Shown here in pieces: positions 1 through 8,500 of a stretch of DNA of 37,042 bases. The notes beneath the pieces were generated by a model. That model worked only from the letters and a program-made list of their open reading frames with translations. It searched no databases and was not told the origin of the DNA. Positions within the stretch are counted from its first letter, which is position 1. Each line of letters opens with the position of its first letter. A program made the position numbers and the translations under genes. Source of the stretch: JAFGTP01 sp964472715 (lineage in GTDB: Bacteria; Fidelibacterota; UBA2242; JAFGTP01); the NCBI GenBank assembly GCA_964472715.1, contig CAYYMT010000027.1:1-37042 (forward strand), read 5' to 3'.

Positions 1-270
1 TTAACCATTAATGATTCTATCCTCTAGTCCTAAAGAAATTACTTCTCTGTAGGGTAATACCCAATATATTTTTGCTTTATTCCACTTACCGCCAGATTTT
101 TCTATTGCTCCGCCACGTCAGTCCCATCTCCCGACGGGCTAATGGCCCAGACACAAGTACAATTTTGGTGATTAAATCCGGTTCAGTAGCAGAATTCTGG
201 TTTTTTGTGCCTTTGGTAAGTTATTTCAACAGGATTACTTAGTCAAGTTTTTATGTCAGCAGTATGATAT

Positions 271-306
271 AAAAAATCCCCGCATTCACGAGGCGATTTT
301 TATTTT
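271..306 (-). terminator. Possible intrinsic terminator
   Basis: Read on the minus strand, AAAAATC and GATTTTT arms enclose a short CCT/GGG inner pairing and a loop, and a T-rich run follows. It lies about 150 bases beyond the stop of the minus-strand gene that ends at 448, so it could end that transcript. The stem is A/T-rich with a bulge, so the call is weak. Confidence 0.35.
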
Positions 307-362
307 AGACAATTATATCTGAAAGTATGTGAAAATAGAGATATCCGCCCTCAACCTTCACT

Positions 363-439
363 GATTACAGATCACCGATCACTGATTACAGATTACGGAT
401 CACTGATTACAGATTACAGATTACAGATCACTGATAACC
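363..439. repeat. Heptanucleotide tandem repeat, 11 units
   Basis: Eleven contiguous 7-base units run without any break in phase. In order they are GATTACA, GATCACC, GATCACT, GATTACA, GATTACG, GATCACT, GATTACA, GATTACA, GATTACA, GATCACT and GATAACC. The consensus is GATYACN. The array ends 9 bases before the stop codon of the minus-strand gene at 448. Such arrays usually grow and shrink by slippage. Confidence 0.9.
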
Positions 440-447
440 GGCCTAAT

Positions 448-882
448 TTATTTGGCCACTAAATTCAATTTAGTATTATTGGAAACATAGCCTAAAACTT
501 TACTGAGTCCGAATTTCAGGATACGGTTTGTGACAATTACGCCGGCATTGACAGCAATATCCGTTGTTGAAAATCCATTGCCGCCAAAAATCGGTACTTC
601 TTCCAAAGGAATCAGGCCATCTTTGACTTCCCACGCCACCCCAAGTGTAAAGGTCGTCAGATCCGCCTGCCACCATGTAAACCCCACTTCTTCAAATTTT
701 TTCACGCTGTAATAATTTGCTAAAATTGCCAGTGTAAAGGCATCGGGAAGATTGTAGCCCTTTTCACTGTGATGAACTGTAAAATCAGTTGTTGTACGCC
801 ATTCACCGATTTCCTGCGCGAAACTCTGTCCGCAGAACACAATAGCCAATAAAACCAGTATTAATAATTTTTTTGTCTTCAT
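448..882 (-). CDS. Small secreted protein, unknown function
   Basis: This is a 144-residue protein. It begins with a clear signal peptide (a lysine-rich start, then a leucine/isoleucine core, cleavage after about SFA), so it should be exported to the periplasm or beyond. A GAGG Shine-Dalgarno lies about 6 bases before the ATG. The mature part is about 120 residues. It contains a small-residue-rich segment ending in an acidic/basic EVKDG motif (residues about 75-90) and a GFSTTDIAVNAG motif near residue 105. That arrangement faintly recalls the YfiM/DUF2279 family, in which a membrane-like segment is followed by a K/E-rich turn and a D-x-x-x-N-x-x-G motif. I treat this only as a hint. It stands alone, with a tandem repeat directly downstream. 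Confidence 0.7.
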   Translation of the reverse strand: MKTKKLLILVLLAIVFCGQSFAQEIGEWRTTTDFTVHHSEKGYNLPDAFTLAILANYYSVKKFEEVGFTWWQADLTTFTLGVAWEVKDGLIPLEEVPIFGGNGFSTTDIAVNAGVIVTNRILKFGLSKVLGYVSNNTKLNLVAK

Positions 883-1290
883 GTCAACCTCATTTAATCA
901 TTTTTTTCAAAAGTCATTTATACCTATGCCAATAAATGTACCTGGAATAAAAATTGACTATAAATTCATAAATTACAACATTTTAATAAACGCAAAGATG
1001 CAAAGGCTATTTTGTATAATTATAAAACATGACAATTCATTGCAGATTTTTGAATTGATAATATATAATAATTCTTATTAGTTTTTATGTATTAGGAATA
1101 ATTTACAGGAAAATATAGTCAGTCAAATCAGTCATATTTTTTTGTGCAAAAATCAGACAGTGTTCAGATTTTAAACAAACGAATTGTATTGTGGTATTGA
1201 AAAAAAATATAAAGTGTTCGATTCTATTGAACACCACCTAAGTTCTCTTGTTGTTAAATATCAAAAAACTCTTTAGATTCAGTTTTGCCA
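883..1290. other. Divergent intergenic region
   Basis: This A/T-rich stretch separates the minus-strand secreted protein from the plus-strand metallo-hydrolase and should hold both promoters. I see no credible gene in it. The only clear structure is an inverted repeat at 1214-1234. Confidence 0.6.
1214..1234. promoter_or_regulatory. Inverted repeat, possible operator
   Basis: GTGTTC and GAACAC arms (6 bp, perfect) are separated by 9 bases and lie about 57 bases before the metallo-hydrolase start. The spacing would suit a dimeric repressor or activator. No regulator family is recognised, and it could be chance in an A/T-rich region. Confidence 0.25.
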
Positions 1291-1979
1291 ATGAAAATGA
1301 TAAAGAAAATTATAAAAAGAATGCTGATAATCATCCTCTTAACCATTGCGATCATCCTCCTGTTTATAAATTTGAATCCGGCTTTCGGAGGAAGAATTTC
1401 ACGTCGGGAAAAGCGACAATACGCTGCCCTGGACAATTATCATAAAGGCCGCTTTCGGAACCAAACTCCAACACCTATGGACATGAATTTTGGTGACGGA
1501 ATGAAAATCATGTGGGAATTTTTGCGAGGCGCGGAACACCGTGAGCCGGCCATACCATTGCCGGTTACAAAAATCGATTCTCTGAATACCGGCAATTCCA
1601 CCGAAACAAAAATTACCTGGTTTGGCCATTCAACCTTTCTGGTCGAAATCGCCGGCCAAATTATTCTTATCGATCCGATGTTTGGCCGGGTCAGTTCACC
1701 GATTCCTTTTATCGGGCCAAGACGGTATACCATGGATTTCCCCATCGCTATTGAGCAATTGCCACCTATTGATCTGATCATTATTTCGCATGACCATTAT
1801 GATCATTTGGATATGCGCTCTATTAAAAAATTAAAATCCAAAACAGCCAAATTCATTGTCCCGCTAGGCGTTGACAAACACCTGCAACGATGGGGTGTAA
1901 AAAAATCGAAAATAATCAACCTGAACTGGTGGGAAGAAGTAACATTGAACAATTTGACCCTGGTGTCCACGCCGGCGCG
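1291..1979 (+). CDS. Membrane-anchored MBL-fold metallo-hydrolase, 3' end in gap
   Basis: The N-terminal ~230 residues are visible before the sequence runs into a 100-N gap. An N-terminal hydrophobic segment (residues about 6-26) would anchor it to the membrane or act as an uncleaved signal. The zinc-binding SHDHYDHLD motif (HxHxDH) follows an ITWFGHSTFLVE strand and an ILIDP turn. This layout is typical of the UlaG/NAPE-PLD-like branch of the metallo-beta-lactamase superfamily (COG2220). The segment between the anchor and the fold carries the RFRN...P stretch often seen in RomA/NAPE-PLD-like members. The last readable residues, STPAR, match the point where this family continues with a further zinc-ligand region, so roughly 130 residues are missing. 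I chose the ATG at 1291; an in-frame TTG six bases earlier is also open. No clear Shine-Dalgarno is seen. Substrate unknown. Confidence 0.8.
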
Positions 1980-2079
1980 NNNNNNNNNNNNNNNNNNNNN
2001 NNNNNNNNNNNNNNNNNNNNNNNNNNNNNNNNNNNNNNNNNNNNNNNNNNNNNNNNNNNNNNNNNNNNNNNNNNNNNNN
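1980..2079. other. Assembly gap (100 N)
   Basis: Exactly 100 N, a conventional size for a gap of unknown length. The protein on the left lacks its C-terminal third and the one on the right lacks its N-terminal third. The real distance is therefore probably several hundred bases. The reading frame happens to stay open across the N run, which creates a false fusion. Confidence 0.97.
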
Positions 2080-2577
2080 ATCAACCAAAAGGATGTTCGC
2101 ATTATCGCTGTGGACAATTCCTATCCCATGGTCAAAAAGTGCAAAAGTTATTTGGATTTATATCATTCACCGGCGGAAATCCAATTGATCTGCGCCGATA
2201 TCAGAGACATAAAAATCGAAAATGCCTCAATTGCAATAATGAATTTTACCCTGCAATTCATTGAGCCGGAAAAAAGAGCCGAAATTATTCAGCGGATCTA
2301 TGACGGATTAAACCCTGGCGGCGTGCTGGTTTTATCGGAAAAGATATCCTTTGCTGACCACCGGAAACAAGAATTGAATGACGACCTTCACCTGAATTTT
2401 AAAAAGCAGCAGGGCTACTCCAATCTGGAGATCAGTCAGAAACGCAGTTCCCTGGAAAATGTTCTGATCCGGGACGATCTCTTCACTCACAAAAACCGCA
2501 TTATGGACGCCGGCTTTCAGAGCTTTGAAATGTGGTTCCGCTGTTTCAATTTTGCTTCCATGCTGGCGGTGAAGTAA
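2080..2577 (+). CDS. cmoA: Carboxy-S-adenosyl-L-methionine synthase CmoA, 5' end in gap
   Basis: About 165 C-terminal residues are readable. CmoA converts S-adenosylmethionine and prephenate to carboxy-SAM and phenylpyruvate, supplying the donor for cmo5U34 formation in tRNA. The remembered E. coli/Haemophilus family pattern is closely matched: VDNSYPMV (end of the SAM pocket), CADIRD, NFTLQF, GLNPGGVLVLSEK, a GYSNLEISQKRS..LENV block, and a C-terminal WFRCFNF..M.AVK. Roughly 75-80 N-terminal residues, including the GxGxG SAM-binding loop, should lie in the gap. Its TAA is separated by a single base from the ATG of cmoB. The two are thus co-transcribed and probably translationally coupled, as expected for partners in one pathway. 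Confidence 0.93.
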   Translation: MNQKDVRIIAVDNSYPMVKKCKSYLDLYHSPAEIQLICADIRDIKIENASIAIMNFTLQFIEPEKRAEIIQRIYDGLNPGGVLVLSEKISFADHRKQELNDDLHLNFKKQQGYSNLEISQKRSSLENVLIRDDLFTHKNRIMDAGFQSFEMWFRCFNFASMLAVK

Positions 2578-2578
2578 G

Positions 2579-3538
2579 ATGGATTTTCTGGAATTTCACA
2601 AAATCATCAGCCGGACAAAGATCAAACACTGGCGGGAGCATATCCCCCGCTCTTTTCACGATATTAATCACGGCGATCTGGATAAATGGCTGGCGGTCAT
2701 TGAAGAATTACCCGATATTAACCCCAATCATATCAACCTTAAAAGCGACACTGTGGAAATTGGGAAAAAGGAAGAACTGTGCGGCATCTCTTCAGAATCA
2801 TTACAAAAAAATTTAAAACAATTGCATCCCTGGCGGAAAGGCCCCTATAATTTTTTCGGCATAGATATTAATACCGAATGGCGCAGTGACTGGAAATGGA
2901 ACCGTCTCAAGGATCACATTGCTCCCCTGCAAGATAAGTTGGTGCTGGATGTAGGCTGTGGCAATGGCTACCACTGTTTACGAATGGCCGGGGAAGAGGC
3001 CCGCATGGTCGTGGGTATTGATCCTTTTATTTTATATGTTTTCCAGTTCATGGTATTTAAAAAATATCTGGATGACATACCGGTTTTTGTCTTGCCGGTG
3101 GGTATTGAGGATATTCCCAAAAACCGGGCCTTTTTTCACAGTGTATTTTCAATGGGTGTTTTCTATCATCGCAAATCTCCTTTTGATCATTTGCAGGAAT
3201 TGCGGTCTTTGTTGCGGCAAAATGGCCAGTTAGTCCTGGAAACACTGATAATCGACGGCGGGAACAATGAAGTTCTCGTTCCTTCCGGCCGTTATGGTAA
3301 AATGCGCAATGTCTGGTTTTTACCCTCGCCGGATACAATGATCCGCTGGCTGAACAGAGCCGGTTTCAAAAATGCCAGGATAGTGGATGCAACCCAAACA
3401 ACAATTCAGGAACAGCGCAAAACCGACTGGATGACTTTTGAATCACTGGAAGACTACCTGGACCCCGGGAATGCCAATAAAACTATCGAAGGCTATCCGG
3501 CGCCGAAACGCGCGATATTCATTGCCGAAAAAAAATAA
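2579..3538 (+). CDS. cmoB: tRNA U34 carboxymethyltransferase CmoB
   Basis: This is a complete 319-residue protein, close to the ~323 residues of E. coli CmoB. It transfers the carboxymethyl group of carboxy-SAM to 5-hydroxyuridine at the tRNA wobble position, giving cmo5U and widening codon reading. The family block WRKGP..FFGIDINTEWRSDWKW (residues about 85-107) comes first. The SAM-fold loop LDVGCGNGY (123-131), the FSMGVFYHR segment, ETLIIDG, the RNVWFLPS strand and a C-terminal EGYPAPKRA stretch follow. Lys87 and the late Arg of APKRA appear to match carboxy-SAM-binding residues of the E. coli enzyme. The start follows the cmoA stop by one base; ribosome loading may come from the GGTGAAG inside cmoA. 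Confidence 0.96.
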   Translation: MDFLEFHKIISRTKIKHWREHIPRSFHDINHGDLDKWLAVIEELPDINPNHINLKSDTVEIGKKEELCGISSESLQKNLKQLHPWRKGPYNFFGIDINTEWRSDWKWNRLKDHIAPLQDKLVLDVGCGNGYHCLRMAGEEARMVVGIDPFILYVFQFMVFKKYLDDIPVFVLPVGIEDIPKNRAFFHSVFSMGVFYHRKSPFDHLQELRSLLRQNGQLVLETLIIDGGNNEVLVPSGRYGKMRNVWFLPSPDTMIRWLNRAGFKNARIVDATQTTIQEQRKTDWMTFESLEDYLDPGNANKTIEGYPAPKRAIFIAEKK

Positions 3539-3586
3539 AATCATACCCATCTGTTGTATTTTGACATAAGCACGCTAAAGCAACAG

Positions 3587-4030
3587 CTATTTTATCTGCT
3601 CCGTTATCTCACATTTTACCGCATTTAGTGTCAAAATTACATCGAAAAACAGAAAAAACGCCGCGCCGATTATACCGGAAATACTGAGGAATAAGAGCAC
3701 GATTGCCAAATTATGCAGATCATAGCCCGTCAATGTCATGATCAAAATCACAAAAACAATCAGGCTGGAGTTCAAAATACTGAAGGCCATCGAGGATATA
3801 CCATTTCTCAGCAGTTTGCTTCGACGAAAAATTATTTTTAACTGGGCGATTTTCTTTTGCTTTTCCACACCATCAAGGCCATCCACTTCTTTAGATATTT
3901 TTCGAATGGCGTCAATGGTTCGCCCCAGCCGGTTTGTCAGTGAAATGAGCAAAAGGCCAACCCCGGATATAAGAGCAATGGGGGTGATACTGCTCTGTAA
4001 TAGTTCTAAAAAAGGGATTGCTGATTCCAT
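3587..4030 (-). CDS. DUF2721 family membrane protein
   Basis: This 147-residue inner-membrane protein has three predicted membrane spans: residues about 12-30, then a pair at about 80-102 and 108-132. A basic, charged cytoplasmic loop lies between the first and second, with a GRTIDAIRKISKE motif and a KIIFRRSKLLRNGI motif. The order of an N-terminal span with ITP..LISG..LLL..LTNRLGR, the charged loop, and then two C-terminal spans is characteristic of DUF2721 (PF11026). Function is unknown in the family. A GAGG Shine-Dalgarno lies about 6 bases before the ATG. It is transcribed away from rarA and converges with cmoB. Confidence 0.78.
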   Translation of the reverse strand: MESAIPFLELLQSSITPIALISGVGLLLISLTNRLGRTIDAIRKISKEVDGLDGVEKQKKIAQLKIIFRRSKLLRNGISSMAFSILNSSLIVFVILIMTLTGYDLHNLAIVLLFLSISGIIGAAFFLFFDVILTLNAVKCEITEQIK

Positions 4031-4176
4031 TGTTACCTCGCTCTTGTTTTTTTAGATTATGGATTTTTCATTATTTATAAAAAACTTAGGCCATAAAGGG
4101 GAAAATTGAAAGAAATTATTCCTATTTGCATTTCGAAGGGGAATGGATTAATTTCCAGCATGAAACCGGAGAAATA

Positions 4177-5484
4177 ATGGACCTTTTTGACCAACCCGCA
4201 AAAGAACCAACTTTGTCTCAGCCACTGGCAGAACGGATGCGTCCGCGAACCCTGAAAGACTTTGTCGGCCATACTGACCTCACCGGGGAAGGGAAATTTT
4301 TACATCGCCTCTTCCATCGGAAAAAAATGTATTCCGTGATTTTCTGGGGCCCGCCGGGTTCCGGAAAAACAACTCTGGCCAAAATGATCGCCAATTATAT
4401 TGATGCCAAATTTTACCAATTGAATGCCATTTCAGCCGGTGTTAAAAATGTCAGGGAAGTGCTCAATAAAGCAGAATTTAATCAACAGCGAAATATAAAG
4501 AGTGTCATGTTTATCGATGAAATTCACCGCTTCAATAAAGGTCAGCAGGACGCCTTGCTGCATGCTGTCGAACATGGATTGGTCATATTTGTTGGTGCCA
4601 CAACGGAAAATCCCTCCTTTGAGGTCAATTCGCCGCTATTGTCACGATGCCGGGTGATCAAATTATCGGAACTGGACAAACCCAATCTGAAAAAGATTCT
4701 TTATCACGCGCTGGAAACCGATGAACTGCTCAAAACCCTTGATATTCAAATAGACCGGGACGCTGAGGAATTTCTACTGGACAATGTTGGGGGTGATGCC
4801 CGTAAATTACTGAATGGTATTGAAGTCGCTGTTGATCTTGCTAAAAACAATGATAGTAAAATCCGGGTCAGCCTGGATAATGTTAAAGAAGCGCTTCAGA
4901 AAAAAAACCTGCTTTATGATAAAAAGGGAGACTATCATTATGATGTCATCTCGGCGTTTATAAAGTCTATCCGCGGCAGTGATCCTGATGCTGCTGTTTA
5001 TTGGATGGCTGTCATGCTGGAAGGCGGAGAAGACCCGGTGTTCATTGCCCGCCGCATGGTGATCGCGGCCAGTGAAGATGTGGGAAATGCCAATCCGTCC
5101 GCACTGATGCTGGCCAATGCCGGAATTGATGCGGTGAACAAAGTCGGGATGCCGGAAGCTGGCATCATTCTCTCCCAGGTTGCGACATATTTAGCCGCTT
5201 CACCGAAAAGTAATGCGGCTTACATAGCCTACCAAAAGGCGAAAGAATTGGTCAAAAAAACAGGCACACCTAACGTTCCCCTGCATCTGCGCAATGCCCC
5301 CACTAAACTGATGAAGGATGAAGGATACGGCAAAAACTACAAATATCCTCATGATTTTCCCGGACATTTCACGACCCAGGATTATTTACCGGAAAACCTG
5401 GCCGGTACCACACTATACCATCCCACTGATATTGGCCGCGAAAAAGGGCTGAAGGAATATCTGGAAAAAAAGTGGAAGAAATAA
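4177..5484 (+). CDS. rarA: Replication-associated recombination ATPase RarA
   Basis: This is a 435-residue AAA+ ATPase of the RarA/MgsA/WRNIP1 family, which acts at stalled replication forks and is related to clamp-loader subunits. It has the family opening PLAERMRPRTLKDFVGH, Walker A GPPGSGKTT (residues 58-66), Walker B VMFIDEIHRFNK (about 110-121), sensor 1 GATTENPSF and the arginine-finger region LLSRCRV. The C-terminal part with GSDPDAAVYWMA, EGGEDP.FIARR and the late HYPTDIGRE-like end forms the tetramerisation region. I start at the ATG at 4177, which has GGAG about 8 bases upstream. An in-frame TTG at 4126 would only add 17 unconserved residues. It is monocistronic and ends at a strong terminator. 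Confidence 0.95.
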   Translation: MDLFDQPAKEPTLSQPLAERMRPRTLKDFVGHTDLTGEGKFLHRLFHRKKMYSVIFWGPPGSGKTTLAKMIANYIDAKFYQLNAISAGVKNVREVLNKAEFNQQRNIKSVMFIDEIHRFNKGQQDALLHAVEHGLVIFVGATTENPSFEVNSPLLSRCRVIKLSELDKPNLKKILYHALETDELLKTLDIQIDRDAEEFLLDNVGGDARKLLNGIEVAVDLAKNNDSKIRVSLDNVKEALQKKNLLYDKKGDYHYDVISAFIKSIRGSDPDAAVYWMAVMLEGGEDPVFIARRMVIAASEDVGNANPSALMLANAGIDAVNKVGMPEAGIILSQVATYLAASPKSNAAYIAYQKAKELVKKTGTPNVPLHLRNAPTKLMKDEGYGKNYKYPHDFPGHFTTQDYLPENLAGTTLYHPTDIGREKGLKEYLEKKWKK

Positions 5485-5490
5485 ATAAAG

Positions 5491-5520
5491 AAAGCCTCTG
5501 AGTTACAGAGGCTTTTTTAT
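5491..5520. terminator. Bidirectional intrinsic terminator
   Basis: AAAGCCTCTG and CAGAGGCTTT form a perfect 10-bp stem with a 5-base AGTTA loop, followed by TTTTTTAT. It starts 6 bases after the rarA stop and lies 8 bases from the end of the convergent tricorn gene. It could serve both, although the T-run is better for rarA. Confidence 0.92.
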
Positions 5521-5527
5521 TCGTCAA

Positions 5528-8500
5528 TTAATTATCAGGATACTCCGGGTGCTCCGGCCAAGTTCGCGGGTTCTTTTTGATCTGTTCCATGATCACTTCC
5601 ACCGCTTTCATCAACTGACTGTCATAACCACGGGCCATTTCATTAGGATTCAGGTCAATTTCGATATCGGGCGTCACACCTTCATTCTCAACAACCCAGT
5701 CACCCTCAGGAGAGTAAATGCGATAATCCGGCGCGGTCAGACCGCCGCCATCCATCAATTCGATAAACATGGAAACGCCGACCAGTCCGCCCCAGGTTCG
5801 GGTGCCAATTACCGGCCCCATCTTAAAATACCGGAATTCATAGGGCAATTCATCACCACCGGAACCGGCCTGACGATTGGTGATCAGGGCCATATGCACC
5901 CTTACAGCGCGATAAGGGCTCATCTGATCGTGTGAATAACGGCGGGTCCAGTAAATATGCGGTTTCTTCCGCAACCGCTGGAGAAACATCGCCGGATCAA
6001 GACCTCCGCCATTAAACCGGCCGTCAATAACCAATCCTTCTTTTTGAGATTGGGAATAAAAATATTTTGGGAATTCTGTAGCAGTACCATTATAGGTGTC
6101 CGGCATGTGAATATAACCCACTTTACCATCAGTGGCTTCCGCCACAACCCGGCGGTTATGTTCCAGCCAGGCCCGGTAACGTAAGGTGCGTTCACTATGC
6201 AGGGGTTTCACAGTAACTTCTTTGGCGCCGCGCATTTTTGGTGAATCATTGATCAATAGTGTAACATTTTTTCCGGCCAGATTTTCAAAATAACTGTAGA
6301 TATTTTTGTCAGTGTGAACATCCTTGCCATTGACTTGCAGCAAATACATACCGGCTTTGACATCAATCCCGGCACCTGCCAGCGGGGGATAGACTTCCCG
6401 GGTCCAGTCCGGCACCCGGTAGATTTTCTCAAATTGGTAGCGGTTATTTTTCCGGTCGATCTTGTAATCAGCGCCCAGCAGGCCGACATTGACATGGTGA
6501 CCTTCCCGGCGACGGTCACCACCGTAAACATAAGTATGGGAAGTATTGAGTTCCGCGATCATTTCACCGATGAGGTGGCCGACATCAGTGCGGCAGGAAG
6601 CATATTTTAACAGTTCGGCATATTTTTCTCCCACAGCCGGCCAGTCTTGTCCGTGCATACCTTCCTCATAATAAAAATCTCTTTCCATACGCCATGCTTC
6701 CCAAAAAATTTGGCGCCACTCTTTTTCCGGATCAATTTTCATCTCCAGGCCGGAAAGATCAAGTGAATTGTCATCGGCAGCATTGTCCGCCGCGATGATC
6801 CCCAGGCTTTTTCCTTTTTTGTAGAGTATGGCGCTGCCATCGCCAGAGAGCCGGTATTCGTCAATAGCTTCCAGCAGCTTTTCCTCTTTCCTGGATGCCA
6901 GGTCAAAGGCGTACAGGTCCATGGGGCCGGTACCACGAAATTCAAACCGGTTAAAATCCCCTTCTTCGTCCTTGTTCAAATAAAATAATTTTGATTCACT
7001 GGCAGTCAAAAAGCGGTAATTGCCACGATCCACCGGAAAGGCCTGAATGTTAAAGGGATTAATGTTAAGATCACCCGTGATTTTTTCTTCTTTCTCTTCA
7101 TTATCCGTGCAGACTTCATCGCTTTGTAAGGGCAGCAGTGAAGGGGCATCCTCTTTCAGACTGACGTAATACAATCCGGTAGAGTTTTTGTAAACCATTT
7201 CCCATTCAAAGTCACAATAAGTGGGTTTGAAACGCCGGTTTGAAGCAAAAAAGAGATAATTTCCATCAGCTGAAAAGGCCGGATGAAAATCATTGAACAG
7301 ATCGCCGCTTACCTGCCATACTTTTTCTTTTTTTAATGAATAGAGATAGACACGGGTCACCAATTCCATATCTTTTTTGGAATAAGCCAACAATTCACTA
7401 TCGGGAGACCAGGCAAAATCATAGATCGGTTTTTCGTCTAATCCGATATCCACATGTTCATATTCAGCTTTGTCAACCTTAGTTATTTTTTTATTGTCTG
7501 CATCGATAATGAAAAGACTCAGTGTCTGATCTGTAAAAGCCAGTTTTTCACCATCGGGAGACCAGCGTAGGCTATGCCGATAACCGGATTGAAAGTTGGT
7601 CAGTTTCTCGGTTTCATTGGTCTTACAATTGTATATATAGAGTTGGTATTCGCCCTCTTTGTCGGAAAAATAGGCAATGCGGCTGCCATCAGGGCTCCAA
7701 ACCGCGTCTTTGTCCCGGGCGCCGCAATTTTGGGAGATGTTGCGTGTCGCACCCTTTTCTTTTGGTACGGAAAAAATCTCACCGCGGGCCACAACCAAAG
7801 CACGATTGCCGCAGGGTGAAATATTAAAATCCTGAATGCGATCGCTTACTTTGACCAATGCCGGACGGGTTTCCGGCGCGTCGGACAGGATTTGGATATT
7901 TAGTTTTTGGGTCTTTGCTTTTTCAATATCGTACAGGTGAATGGATCCTCCCAACTCATAAACAATTTTCTTACCACCCTCAGAGGGCATTCCAACATCA
8001 AAATTTTCATGGAATGTTAACTGTTTTCTTTCTTTTGTCGCCGGATTGATGGAAAAGAGATTTAACCGGCGGTTTTCCGTTTTATCGGAACTGAAATAAA
8101 TTTTATCACCAATCCACATGGGTATCCGGTCGGTGCCTTCAAAATCCGTCAGTTGCATTTCTTCTTTCGTTGTATAATCATAGAGGTAAATATCCTGGGC
8201 CAGTCCGCCGGTATACCGTTTCCAGTTTCGGTGTTCCCGGGCAACTTTATTGAAAGCGATTTTGCTGCCGTCCGGAGAAAAAGAGCCTTGTACCACTTCC
8301 GGCAGGATCAATTCTTCGATTTCCACGCCATCAAGAGACACCATAAACAACCGGCTGAAACGGCTGTAACTTTTCCGGTCTGAGCGAAAAATTATTTTAT
8401 TTTCGGTAGGGTGCCATCCCACCATCTTATCATAACCGGGATGATATGTCAGACGTTTGATATTGCCGCCATAGACATCCATCACATAAATATCGCCATT

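Larger units (their letters stand above)
1..447. other. Intergenic region with repeats
   Basis: No convincing gene is visible in this stretch. It holds a GC-richer segment at about 100-165 with short self-complementary pieces, for example CCCGACGGG and GGGC/GCCC. It also holds a terminator-like hairpin near 271-301 and a heptanucleotide tandem repeat at 363-439. The left edge of the window may cut off the context of a further gene. Confidence 0.6.

Noticed and set aside
363..439. A CRISPR array
   Set aside because: The units are 7 bases long with no spacers, so it is a simple tandem repeat.
530..712. A 60-codon open frame on the plus strand opposite the small secreted protein
   Set aside because: It lies wholly inside the minus-strand gene, which has a signal peptide and a Shine-Dalgarno. 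It has no recognisable domain and no ribosome-binding site.
1248..1445. A small plus-strand frame overlapping the metallo-hydrolase start
   Set aside because: It overlaps the membrane-anchor coding region in another frame and has a basic, unstructured translation.
1285..2577. A single bifunctional metallo-hydrolase–methyltransferase
   Set aside because: The link is 100 N of unknown size; each half matches a different stand-alone family that is truncated exactly at the gap.
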